64,000 bases of DNA. Source: JAGQPD01 sp020426865 (GTDB lineage Bacteria; Planctomycetota; Planctomycetia; Pirellulales; Pirellulaceae). The position numbers and the translations under genes were made by a program. Position 1 is the first letter of the stretch; every line of letters starts with the position of its first letter. The stretch covers positions 620,001-684,000 of the forward strand of contig JAWKTN010000001.1 in NCBI GenBank assembly GCA_041399065.1, given 5' to 3'. The notes under the pieces were generated by a model. The model was not told the origin of the DNA. It worked only from the letters and a program-made list of their open reading frames with translations, and did not search any database. Of the stretch, positions 52,158-59,949 are shown in pieces.

Positions 52158-52186
52158 TTGACGTTTTTGCCAGCATGCTGTAAAAC
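52158..52186 (+). promoter_or_regulatory. Possible sigma-70-type promoter of the second integrase
   Basis: TTGACG at 52158-52163 and TAAAAC at 52181-52186 are separated by 17 bp in an AT-rich stretch. It reads away from the tRNA toward the integrase start about 105 bp downstream. Confidence 0.4.
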
Positions 52187-52291
52187 TACTCATACAACTG
52201 ATTTTACAACCGATCCTAACAAAAACTGCCCTACCGGTGTTCGTCGCACCCGCAGGGCTGACCACGTTTCTCTTGGTTAAGGAGGCTCAAC

Positions 52292-53446
52292 ATGGCCACT
52301 GGTAAATCTACCAAATCTGCGCGGCCCGGCAAGCCGTATCCCGACTTCCCGCTCACCCCGCATCCGAGCGGTAAATGGTGCAAGCGAATCCGTGGGCGTC
52401 TCTACTATTTCGGCTCCTGGGACGACTGGACTTCAGCATTAGAGGAATATCAACGCGTCCGTGATTACCTCCAGGCTGGCAAGACACCGCCGCCCGATGA
52501 AGGCGAAATCACCGTCCAAGTGCTGTGCAATCAGTTTCTGGAGATAAAAGACAATCTGGTGCGAAGCGGTGACATCACAACTCGGACATTTTCCGAGTAC
52601 CAGGGCACGTGCACGATGCTGGTCGACGTGCTCGGGAAACGGATGATGGCCACCCACGTTGGCCCGTCGGATTTTATCCGCATCCGAACAAGGCTTGCCA
52701 AGCGACTCGGCCCGACGCGGTTGGCAAATGAAATAAACCGTGTTCGATCTGTGTTCAAATTTGGATATGAGCACCAATTCCTGGAGAAACCCGCCGTGTT
52801 TGGCCAGGGGTTCAAGCGACCCTCACAACGCACGCTGCGTGTTCACCGGCAAAAGGTGGGCGAACGGCTATACACGCCGAAGCAAATCCAAACACTAATG
52901 GAAGCCGCCACCATGCCCATGCGTGCGATGATCTTGCTTGGACTAAATGCCGGCCTCGGCAACAGCGACTGTGGTCAACTGGAATTCGACAACGTGGATT
53001 TCCAGACCGGCTGGCTATCGTATCCGCGTCCGAAAACCGGAATCGACCGCAAGGCGAAACTGTGGCCCGAGACGATCGCCGCGATAAAGGCCGCATTGAC
53101 AAAGCGCGGCAAGCCAAAGCTGGAGGAGTTCAGGAACCGCATTTTTGTAACTAAGCGTGGTTTGAGCTGGTTTAAGAACTCGCCAGACAACCCGATCAGC
53201 AAGGAATTTCGCAAACTGGCGGATGATACCAAGGTCTACCGTCGTGGACTCACATTCTACACACTGCGACACACCTTTGCCACCATTGCCGGCGACACGG
53301 GAGACCAAGTGGCTGTCAACCACGTCATGGGCCACGTCGACGACACAATGGCGGCCGTCTACAGGGAACGAATCAGCGACGCGCGACTCGAGCGAGTTGC
53401 CGACCACGTCCACGCCTGGCTGTTCGGGAAGGAGACGACGCCATGA
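52292..53446 (+). CDS. Tyrosine recombinase-like integrase lacking canonical box I Arg
   Basis: The 384-residue protein has an N-terminal part with HPSGKWCKRIRGRLYYFGSW, a core-binding region and a catalytic domain. At the box I position it reads LGLNAGLGNSDCGQLEFDNV (about 213-230), where normal integrases have T-G-x-R-x-x-E; no Arg is present. WLSYPRPKTGIDRKAKLWPE follows. Box II is LTFYTLRHTFATIAGDTGD near 325, then VMGHVDDTMAAVYRERI with the His and Tyr. I recall a large planctomycete family with this same N-x-G-x-G-N/D-x-D signature. Its biochemical activity is untested as far as I know. AAGGAGGCTCAAC precedes the ATG; its stop overlaps the next gene by ATGA. Confidence 0.9.
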   Translation: MATGKSTKSARPGKPYPDFPLTPHPSGKWCKRIRGRLYYFGSWDDWTSALEEYQRVRDYLQAGKTPPPDEGEITVQVLCNQFLEIKDNLVRSGDITTRTFSEYQGTCTMLVDVLGKRMMATHVGPSDFIRIRTRLAKRLGPTRLANEINRVRSVFKFGYEHQFLEKPAVFGQGFKRPSQRTLRVHRQKVGERLYTPKQIQTLMEAATMPMRAMILLGLNAGLGNSDCGQLEFDNVDFQTGWLSYPRPKTGIDRKAKLWPETIAAIKAALTKRGKPKLEEFRNRIFVTKRGLSWFKNSPDNPISKEFRKLADDTKVYRRGLTFYTLRHTFATIAGDTGDQVAVNHVMGHVDDTMAAVYRERISDARLERVADHVHAWLFGKETTP

Positions 53447-54492
53447 ACACGATCCCCGAACTGATCGATCGCTGGAACGCAGTCGAAGGAAAGGTGACAC
53501 TGGCGGTCTATTGGTCGGAACTGAACCTGCCTCCGGCCGTGCCGTTCTCCCAAAAGTCGATGACGTTCGCGGCGTACAAGAAGCTATGCGCCACGCACGG
53601 TGCCAAAAATCAAGCCGCTTGGCTGCCCAGGGTCCCGAAGCAAGGCTATGCAAGCGTCCTCGTTGGACTGCAAGGGTTTGCGTTTGCGTTTGTCATCTCG
53701 CGAGAAAGCACAACAGCGGGAGTTGATGAGGTAGTGCAGCTGTGCGAAGAGTGCGCCAAGCTAACGGGGATGGTCCATAGCTTTCGCCTCGTCGACAACT
53801 GGCTGTTGGCTTGTCGAGGGCCTCGGGACCGTGGGCAGAAAGGCGATCACGAACTAGAAAACCAGCGCGACTACGATCTGATAGACAAGTCCATCTTCCG
53901 GCTCAACCGAGAAGCCGTGCGGAAGCCAAGTACATGGCGCGAACGGTGGGCCGGGATTGATACGTTCCCATACGATCTGCCACAGAGTCTGGACGGCGTG
54001 CGCGAGTGGCTTGAGGATTCCAAATCGATATTGGAGCAGACCACCGATCGGGATGGCGACAGTTTACAGTTCGCAATCGCCCGAGACCGACTCGACAATG
54101 CGGGATTCTGGTTGCGATGGATGGGACATTCCAGCTTCCCCGAGGCAGAATGTTACGAACGCAACGGACTTCTCCTGGATGGTATAACTCGGCTAATTGC
54201 TTGGATCGACGCGGAAAAAAGCGGGCAAAAACCGGACACGCCTGGTCGAACTCCCAAAAAAAATAGACAAAGTTTCCCGACGGCACGGCAAAACGTCGAG
54301 GCCGTCAAACGTATGAAAGCAGAAATGAAGAAACGGCCGGAAGATCGACTGACCGCTGCAGAAATCGCGAGGGCTATCCAGGACAGATATCCGAATTCTA
54401 AGGGCGCTCGGGCCGATATCGTCGAGAGAACGTTGCGAAGATATAGGCATCTGTGGGACCCAGATAAAGCGGGCACAACACCGGACACATAG
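53443..54492 (+). CDS. Hypothetical protein coupled to the integrase
   Basis: The 349-residue protein starts within the integrase stop (ATGA overlap). The N-terminal half is mixed alpha/beta with no known motif (LVGLQGFAFAFVISRES, SFRLVDNWLLACRGPRDRG). A middle segment is helical (LEDSKSILEQTTDRDGDSLQ). The C-terminal 80 residues are basic (GRTPKKNRQSFPTARQNVEA, KRPEDRLTAAEIARAIQDRY, RADIVERTLRRYRHLW) and look like a winged helix. A DNA-binding accessory factor for the integrase is plausible but not shown. Confidence 0.75.
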   Translation: MNTIPELIDRWNAVEGKVTLAVYWSELNLPPAVPFSQKSMTFAAYKKLCATHGAKNQAAWLPRVPKQGYASVLVGLQGFAFAFVISRESTTAGVDEVVQLCEECAKLTGMVHSFRLVDNWLLACRGPRDRGQKGDHELENQRDYDLIDKSIFRLNREAVRKPSTWRERWAGIDTFPYDLPQSLDGVREWLEDSKSILEQTTDRDGDSLQFAIARDRLDNAGFWLRWMGHSSFPEAECYERNGLLLDGITRLIAWIDAEKSGQKPDTPGRTPKKNRQSFPTARQNVEAVKRMKAEMKKRPEDRLTAAEIARAIQDRYPNSKGARADIVERTLRRYRHLWDPDKAGTTPDT

Positions 54493-54564
54493 CGCGACAC
54501 ACCACTGTCATCGTCTAGAACGTCTCCTGTGGCACCAACAGCCCTCAATCACAGGAGAATACTA

Positions 54565-54807
54565 GTGACCAATCAGTATCAGACAGTCCCATCTCTCGCC
54601 AAGGAACTCGGTGTCAACGCCGACAAGGTACGCGGCTGGATCGCCAGCGGTGAACTTCTGGCCGTCAATGTCGGCAATCGCACGCGTCCACGGTGGCGGA
54701 TCGCCCCTCAGGCACGGGACGCATTTCTAGCCGCGCGTGCCGCGTCTCCCCCACCCCCACCTCGGCGCCGACAGCGCTCGCTGCCGCAAGTACGTCAGTG
54801 GGTCTAG
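54565..54807 (+). CDS. Small HTH/excisionase-like protein
   Basis: The 80-residue protein starts with GTG after AGGAGAATACTA. It contains TVPSLAKELGVNADKVRGWI and SGELLAVNVGNRTRPRWRIA, the MerR/excisionase winged-helix pattern that binds DNA next to integrase sites. The C-terminus is Pro- and Arg-rich (SPPPPPRRRQRSLPQ). An upstream in-frame ATG at 54529 lacks a ribosome site. It lies in a GC-rich stretch with codon use unlike the genes before it. Confidence 0.8.
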   Translation: MTNQYQTVPSLAKELGVNADKVRGWIASGELLAVNVGNRTRPRWRIAPQARDAFLAARAASPPPPPRRRQRSLPQVRQWV

Positions 54808-54874
54808 TCTCGCGCAAAAAAAAGCCGCGCGGTCAACTCTGGCAGGGCGACCGGCCGCATACGGAGGATCTAAG

Positions 54875-55189
54875 GTGGATCGTATCACATCTCGCGCGGC
54901 ACGTCGAGCCGCACACACATGCCCGTGCCCCTACTGCGGGGCATCTATCGACACGGCTGGCCCGATCGAGGTCCGACTGCCCGGCCGCATGGCGTATATC
55001 ACGGCGCGTGACGAGGTCACATATACCGCCCGGGCAGGCATACTATGGCGGCCGCTGGTAGCGGTGCGGCTGACGTGTCGCGCCGGCCACCGCTGGCGGA
55101 TCGGCTGGGACCTACGGGCCGATGGTACGGTAGCTACCTACGTATATGGGGGCGGCGTGGGCCAGGGGGGTGCGCCATGCCGCGCCTAG
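54875..55189 (+). CDS. Small Cys-containing protein, possibly zinc-binding
   Basis: The 104-residue protein starts with GTG, seven bases after GGAGG. It has CPCPYCG near residue 18 and LTCRAGHRWRIGWDLRA near 70, which could supply Cys and His ligands for a zinc ribbon. Between them lies a beta-rich segment (RMAYITARDEVTYTARAGIL). No family is recognised. Its stop overlaps the start of the ERCC4 nuclease by 13 bp, so the two are coupled. Confidence 0.6.
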   Translation: MDRITSRAARRAAHTCPCPYCGASIDTAGPIEVRLPGRMAYITARDEVTYTARAGILWRPLVAVRLTCRAGHRWRIGWDLRADGTVATYVYGGGVGQGGAPCRA

Positions 55190-55674
55190 CCCTGCCGGCC
55201 GAGCCACGGCCCGATGCGGTTACGGCAATTGTTGACACTCGCGAGCAGCTGCCATTTGTGCTCGATCCGCTACGCGTTGAGCGGGGGACGCTGGCAACGG
55301 GAGACTACAGCGTCAAGGGACTCGAACGCGTCATCGCGGTCGAGCGCAAGAGCCTACAGGATCTGGTTGGTTGCGTTGGCCGGGAGCGAGACCGTTTCGA
55401 CCGCGAGGTGCAACGACTCGTGGCCTACCCGGTGCGAGCGCTGGTCGTGGAGGCCAGTTGGGATGATGTCCGGCAAGGCGAATGGCAAGGACGTGTCACG
55501 CCGCGACAGGTGGAGGGATCGCTGCTGGGTTGGATCGCGGCTGGGCTACCGGTGATCATGGCCGGCAGTCGCGTCTTTGCCCAAACGTACACAGCCCGTC
55601 TGCTCTATATCGCGGCCCGACGCCGGTGGCGTGAGGCCCGGGCACTGATCGGAGAAACCTTGGCGGACGAATAG
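55177..55674 (+). CDS. ERCC4-type nuclease
   Basis: The 165-residue protein is a single ERCC4/XPF-like nuclease domain. Metal-binding residues are D20 in AIVDTREQLPFV, D43 in TGDYSVKG, and E56-R57-K58 followed by D62 in AVERKSLQDLVGCV, the ERKxxxD signature. There is no HhH tail or helicase part. Such stand-alone nucleases are found in phages and mobile elements, probably cutting branched or flap DNA in replication. The start at 55177 is chosen because the long in-frame extension lies in the upstream gene. Confidence 0.88.
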   Translation: MPRLALPAEPRPDAVTAIVDTREQLPFVLDPLRVERGTLATGDYSVKGLERVIAVERKSLQDLVGCVGRERDRFDREVQRLVAYPVRALVVEASWDDVRQGEWQGRVTPRQVEGSLLGWIAAGLPVIMAGSRVFAQTYTARLLYIAARRRWREARALIGETLADE

Positions 55675-55753
55675 TTGTTTTGTGGTTGACGCGTGGGCGT
55701 CTCACTCATGATGAACAGTACTCTGGCGGGTGCGCAGACAAAAAAGGGGCATT

Positions 55754-58093
55754 ATGTTATCCGCGAGAAGTGGAGTATTGCTAGAAATCCAAAACATTCC
55801 ATCGGAGCTTACGGAGCGACGGCAGTGGGTGATTTGGCGATACGACGATGGATCCAAGGTGCCCTACGAGCCGGGCGGACGACGCGCGAAATCGAATGAC
55901 GTAGCGACGTGGACCACGTACGAAAATGCCGTCGAAGCTTATGAGCAAGGCGGCTGGGCGGGCATCGGCTACATGTTTGCCGCAGACGACCCGTATTGCG
56001 GGATTGATCTCGATGGATGCCGTGATCCCGACACAGGAAAAACAGAAGACTGGGCAAAACTCATTATCCGAGATGCGGGAAGTTACACAGAGGTCAGCCC
56101 TAGTGGAACAGGATGGAAAATTATCGGAATCGGTCAGAATCCTTTTCCTGCCGGGAAGAACATCAAGTTGTCAGGCCCGAAGTATCCAGTGGTGTCCGAA
56201 AAAGAACCAGGCATTGAGGTGTACGACAAGTTGCGATGGTTTGCAGTGACAGGCAAATGCGGCGCCGGAATGGACCACCTTGGCGATCTCCGAAAAGTGC
56301 TCGGTGCGATCTTTCAGGAACACCACAAGCCCACGCTTCCAATCGAATCACCGCAACATCACACTGGAAACGCGTACGAAAGGTGCCGTAACTATGTTGC
56401 CCAGATGCCGGGAGCCATCAGTGGACAAGCCGGACACAACGCGACGTACGCGGTTGCGTGCGTGGCTGCCAAGGGATTCGCGTTGCCTGAGGACAAAGCG
56501 TGGTCAATTCTGGTGGAGTTCAACGAACGATGCCAGCCACCGTGGCATGAGCACGAGCTGCGGCACAAGCTGGATGACGCGTACAAGGCGCCCGGCGAGA
56601 ATGGATACTTGCTCCATGCACATTCCAATGTCTCGCCATCATTTCGATGCGGTGACGCAGGAGCGAATCCCAATGACGTCGTGTTGCGAAACTACGAGGA
56701 GGTGGCGATAGAAGGTGACGACGGCAAGGTCAAGACGGTCAAGGTGCCTCGGTCGATGTCGGAGGTTATCGACGACCTGCACCGGATTACAGACGGATGG
56801 CCCAGGCGCGTCGACAACCTTCCGTTCGTGGACGACATGCTACACGGGCTTTCGTACTTCGACCGCGACGGATGCAATCGTTTTTTCGGTTGGCTCAAGC
56901 GCCGGGCGAGTGTTCATTGGACATCTGGCGAAAAATTCGTCAATCGCGGAGAGTTCTTTGCTGAAGCGTCACGGACGTGCCAGCAATATGCCGGCATCGA
57001 AAACTACCCGCACGAACCGCCGGTTGCGAATCTGTTTTATCGTTCCGCTGCACCCCAGCCAGGGGACGGCACGCACCTACGTTGGCTTCTCGATCGTTTC
57101 AGGCCCGAAACCTCGATCGATCGTGACCTGATTCAGGCGGCCATGATGACGACGCTATGGGGTGGTCCACCTGGATGCCGACCGGCGTTTGTTATAACGG
57201 CGAAGGAGGGGCGAGGAGTTGGCAAGACGAAGTTGGCGGAATTGATTGCGTTGGTCGTGGGTGGATTTATCGATGTGAATCACGGTGACTCGATGCACGT
57301 GATAAAGGAACGATTGCTGTCGCCTGATGCAATGACACTTCGTGTCGGATTACTCGACAATGTTAAGTCTCATAGACTGAGCTGGGCGGAGCTCGAGGGA
57401 CTGGTCACGAGTCCGATAGTCAGTGGTCGGCGGTTGTACGTTGGGGAAGGTCGACGACCTAATCTTTTGACTTGGTTCATCACGCTCAACGGTGTGTCGC
57501 TCGCGACCGACATGGCACAGCGGGCGGTTGTAATTAATCTTGTGCGAGGCGAGAATTCCGCTACATGGTACGAAGAAACCCAGCGGTACATTTGGGATCA
57601 CCGTCAAGCCATCATCGGCGACGTGGTCGCGGCCCTGGGAGCCGATCGGCTCGCTTTGCCGAATTACTCACGGTGGGGAGCCTGGGAACACGATATACTC
57701 GAGCGTCTACCGGAGCCAGCGGAAACACAACGAGTTATTCTGGAACGACAGGCGGCATCCAATACTGATCTAGATGAAGCTGATCTTCTGGAAGATGCTA
57801 TCGCGACGTACCTCAGGCGTCTGGGATACGATCCGAATCGTAACCAAGTACGCATTCCAGTTGGCGTTCTCGCCGATTGGTTTAACCGGGCGATGACGGA
57901 AAAACTGAACTCGGCCAAAGTGGGACGCATACTTGCCGGCATGGCAGAGCAGCGACAACTCAAGTACTTGACGCCCGGTCCGTCCCGAACCTTCGGAAGG
58001 TGCTGGATCTGGACCGGACACGAAGCGGATACGGTAGTTGAGCGAATTTCGAACGATCTGCCAGATAGAATTGCCGAGTCTAACGGACGGTAA
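55754..58093 (+). CDS. Primase-polymerase/helicase, NrS-1 type
   Basis: The 779-residue protein combines a primase-polymerase and a helicase-like ATPase. The N-terminal domain has R-R-Q-W-V-I-W-R-Y at 22-30, catalytic D85 and D87 in YCGIDLDGCRD, the SPSGTG motif (115-120) and RWFAVTG (161-167), the same order as in phage NrS-1 polymerase and related AEP enzymes. A helical linker (about 215-290) follows. The C-terminal ATPase has Walker A in AKEGRGVGKTKLAELIALVV near 484-491 and LLDNVKSH. It would prime and unwind DNA for element replication. Iteron-like repeats overlap its 3' end. The ATG at 55754 follows AAAAAGGGGCATT. Confidence 0.9.
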   Translation: MLSARSGVLLEIQNIPSELTERRQWVIWRYDDGSKVPYEPGGRRAKSNDVATWTTYENAVEAYEQGGWAGIGYMFAADDPYCGIDLDGCRDPDTGKTEDWAKLIIRDAGSYTEVSPSGTGWKIIGIGQNPFPAGKNIKLSGPKYPVVSEKEPGIEVYDKLRWFAVTGKCGAGMDHLGDLRKVLGAIFQEHHKPTLPIESPQHHTGNAYERCRNYVAQMPGAISGQAGHNATYAVACVAAKGFALPEDKAWSILVEFNERCQPPWHEHELRHKLDDAYKAPGENGYLLHAHSNVSPSFRCGDAGANPNDVVLRNYEEVAIEGDDGKVKTVKVPRSMSEVIDDLHRITDGWPRRVDNLPFVDDMLHGLSYFDRDGCNRFFGWLKRRASVHWTSGEKFVNRGEFFAEASRTCQQYAGIENYPHEPPVANLFYRSAAPQPGDGTHLRWLLDRFRPETSIDRDLIQAAMMTTLWGGPPGCRPAFVITAKEGRGVGKTKLAELIALVVGGFIDVNHGDSMHVIKERLLSPDAMTLRVGLLDNVKSHRLSWAELEGLVTSPIVSGRRLYVGEGRRPNLLTWFITLNGVSLATDMAQRAVVINLVRGENSATWYEETQRYIWDHRQAIIGDVVAALGADRLALPNYSRWGAWEHDILERLPEPAETQRVILERQAASNTDLDEADLLEDAIATYLRRLGYDPNRNQVRIPVGVLADWFNRAMTEKLNSAKVGRILAGMAEQRQLKYLTPGPSRTFGRCWIWTGHEADTVVERISNDLPDRIAESNGR

Positions 58094-58220
58094 GGACGCT
58101 TAGGACACTTCTCCCCTATAAACCCTTTATGTAAAACAGAATAGTAACAAAGTGACACGTGTGTGTTATTGAAAGTGACAAAGTCAACACAATAGGAAAG
58201 TACCGTCCTTACCGTCCTAA
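58082..58220. repeat. Iteron-like 9-bp repeats flanking an AT-rich core (possible replication origin)
   Basis: On the plus strand three 9-mers follow each other: AACGGACGG (58082), TAAGGACGC (58091), TTAGGACAC (58100). On the minus strand two lie at 58203-58211 and 58212-58220 (plus strand CCGTCCTTA, CCGTCCTAA). The two arrays face each other and share a perfect 14-bp inverted repeat (58085-58098 with 58204-58217). The 95 bp between them is AT-rich. The first array overlaps the end of the primase gene. Arrays like this are typical binding sites for replication initiators. Confidence 0.55.
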
Positions 58221-58697
58221 GTGGCAGAGTACTTCCCGCATTTTCGCGATTTTCAAGGAAATTGGTGACACTTGACAGCCGGGTGGCAAAAATGGGCAAT
58301 AAAAAGCAAAAATAAGTGGCGCATAAATGCTTGAATCGATGGCGAGGTGCCGGGGGATAGGGCGGCCGCGCGGCTGTGTGGCGAGCATCGGTACGGCGGA
58401 CGGCTTGGGGCGAGAGTGCGTCCCGTCGTGCGGGGATAGGCCGGGTGGCCGCGGTGCCATCCTGTGGTATGGATCGCCCGCCAGTGGTGGCCGAGTGCCG
58501 CTGCCCCATGCGACAGCATCCCGGTGGCGGACGTTCGGTCAATGTAGCTGATCGGCGGATAAGTGGTCAATGAAATGGCATTTGAGCCGGGTCGGAAGTG
58601 TAAACGGTCATTATCCAACCGATTTCGGCCCTTTTGGCCCAATGTTTTAAGGACTTACGTCAACAAAAAAGCGCAACGGATGGTTTAAGCACGAGAA
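58221..58697. other. No supported gene; A-rich stretch downstream of the repeats
   Basis: The first 100 bp is A-rich on the plus strand (GGCAAAAATGGGCAATAAAAAG). The rest is GC-rich. The minus-strand frame running through it has no ribosome site or family match and overlaps the primase end. It may be part of the origin region. Confidence 0.4.
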
Positions 58698-58728
58698 TTG
58701 ACACTTCTGGCGATCCTGCTACCATTAT
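58698..58728 (+). promoter_or_regulatory. Possible promoter of the serine recombinase
   Basis: TTGACA at 58698-58703 is a perfect -35 hexamer. CATTAT at 58723-58728 is a weak -10 at 19 bp spacing. The ATG follows 17 bp later after a GGAGGACGATGAC ribosome site. Confidence 0.35.
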
Positions 58729-58745
58729 GGTGGGAGGACGATGAC

Positions 58746-59339
58746 ATGGTGGCGGCCATTTATTTGCGAGTTTCGACGCGACAACAGGACACCCGATCGC
58801 AGGCGGCGGACCTAAAGCGCTGGGCGGCGGCGCAGGAGGAACCAGTCAAATGGTTTCGGGATAAGTTCACTGGAAAAACGATGGAGAGGCCTGGCTGGGG
58901 AAAACTCCAGCGGGCCATCGATGCCGGCAGGGTATCTAAGGTAGTGGTATGGCGGCTAGATCGTTTAGGGCGAACCGCGAAGGGCCTCACGGCGTTGTTC
59001 CACGATCTCCGCGAGCGGAAGGTTGGTTTGATAAGCTTGCGCGATGGCCTCGACCTTGACACGGCCGCTGGGCGGCTTATGGCGAACGTTTTGGCCTCTG
59101 TGGCGCAATTTGAAACCGAGGTGAGAGCGGAGAGGGTCATGGCGGGCCAGGCACGTGCACGGGCCGCTGGGGTGACGTGGGGCGGCAGTGAGAAGGGACG
59201 CAGGATAAGAGTTACGGAGGAGCAGGTGGCCACCATTCACCGCATGGCGCGCGATGGCGCGAAGAAAGCGAGGATCGCCCGTGCGACGGGGCTTTCGCGA
59301 CCGACGGTGTATCGGATTTTGGGCGAGCCGACGGACTGA
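58746..59339 (+). CDS. Serine recombinase (resolvase/invertase family)
   Basis: The 197-residue protein has nucleophile S10 in AAIYLRVSTRQQDTRSQAAD, then VWRLDRLGRTAKGL and FETEVRAERVMAGQARARA, the resolvase catalytic domain and E-helix. The C-terminal HTH_7 segment is AKKARIARATGLSRPTVYRI. It is the size of Tn3-type resolvases and DNA invertases. It may resolve multimers of the element or invert a segment. It precedes the terminase genes by 19 bp. Confidence 0.94.
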   Translation: MVAAIYLRVSTRQQDTRSQAADLKRWAAAQEEPVKWFRDKFTGKTMERPGWGKLQRAIDAGRVSKVVVWRLDRLGRTAKGLTALFHDLRERKVGLISLRDGLDLDTAAGRLMANVLASVAQFETEVRAERVMAGQARARAAGVTWGGSEKGRRIRVTEEQVATIHRMARDGAKKARIARATGLSRPTVYRILGEPTD

Positions 59340-59346
59340 AAACCGG

Positions 59347-59361
59347 TATAATCTAAACATG
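59347..59361 (+). promoter_or_regulatory. -10 box placed for a leaderless start of the small terminase gene
   Basis: A perfect TATAAT at 59347-59352 is followed by CTAAAC and the ATG at 59359. The ATG is where transcription would begin (seventh base after the box), and no ribosome site precedes it. This is the arrangement of leaderless messages. Confidence 0.4.
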
Positions 59362-59949
59362 GAAACGACACCCGACAACGACACCGAACTGATTCCCGCG
59401 GACGAGCCGACATCGGTCCCCGCGACGGCACCGGACGACGGTGTACTCGTAACCTGGCGATCCCTTAGGCACCCGCGCAAGCGTCGGTTGGCCCGGGAGA
59501 TCGCACATTGCGATGGCAACGTGACGGCGGCATGTAAAGGCAGCGACTCGTTACGGCGCCTTCACTATTTGTGGATGAAGGGCGATCCGCTATATGCTCT
59601 GGCTGTTCAGAATAGTCTGAACGAGCGTGCGGACCAGATCGAGGACTTGGTTCATGACCACGCGCTGCACGGCGTCGAAGAGCCTGTATTTTTCCACGGA
59701 CAGATAGTTGGCACAATTAGGAAATATGATCACGATCTAGCGATGCGTCTCCTGGCGGCGGCGCGCCCTGAAAAATACGGGAGTAAAGCCGCAAATGGAC
59801 ATTCGCAGAATAGTTCAACAGGAATTGACATCACAGCCATCGTGCGCACGGTTGTTGAAGAGCTTGTCGCCGCAACAGCTGGATCAGCTGACGGAGCAGA
59901 TAGCGACCCGGTTGCGCTCCCGAGGAATGACGGAAGCGGCAGCGACTGA
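59359..59949 (+). CDS. Terminase small subunit-like protein
   Basis: The 196-residue protein has a disordered acidic N-terminus (NDTELIPADEPTS), then a helix-turn-helix region: RHPRKRRLAREIAHCDGNVT, AACKGSDSLRRLHYLWMKGD, then ALAVQNSLNERADQIEDLVH, and ending DHDLAMRLLAAARPEKYG, the pattern of phBC6A51-type small terminases that recognise the packaging site. The C-terminus is Ala/Asp rich. The large terminase starts within its 3' end. The start is fixed only by the possible leaderless promoter. Confidence 0.8.
   Translation: METTPDNDTELIPADEPTSVPATAPDDGVLVTWRSLRHPRKRRLAREIAHCDGNVTAACKGSDSLRRLHYLWMKGDPLYALAVQNSLNERADQIEDLVHDHALHGVEEPVFFHGQIVGTIRKYDHDLAMRLLAAARPEKYGSKAANGHSQNSSTGIDITAIVRTVVEELVAATAGSADGADSDPVALPRNDGSGSD

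Noticed and set aside
59795..59926. Earlier start of the large terminase at 59795
   Set aside because: It would overlap the small subunit by 155 bp, and the extra residues are not terminase-like. Still possible, but less likely than 59927.
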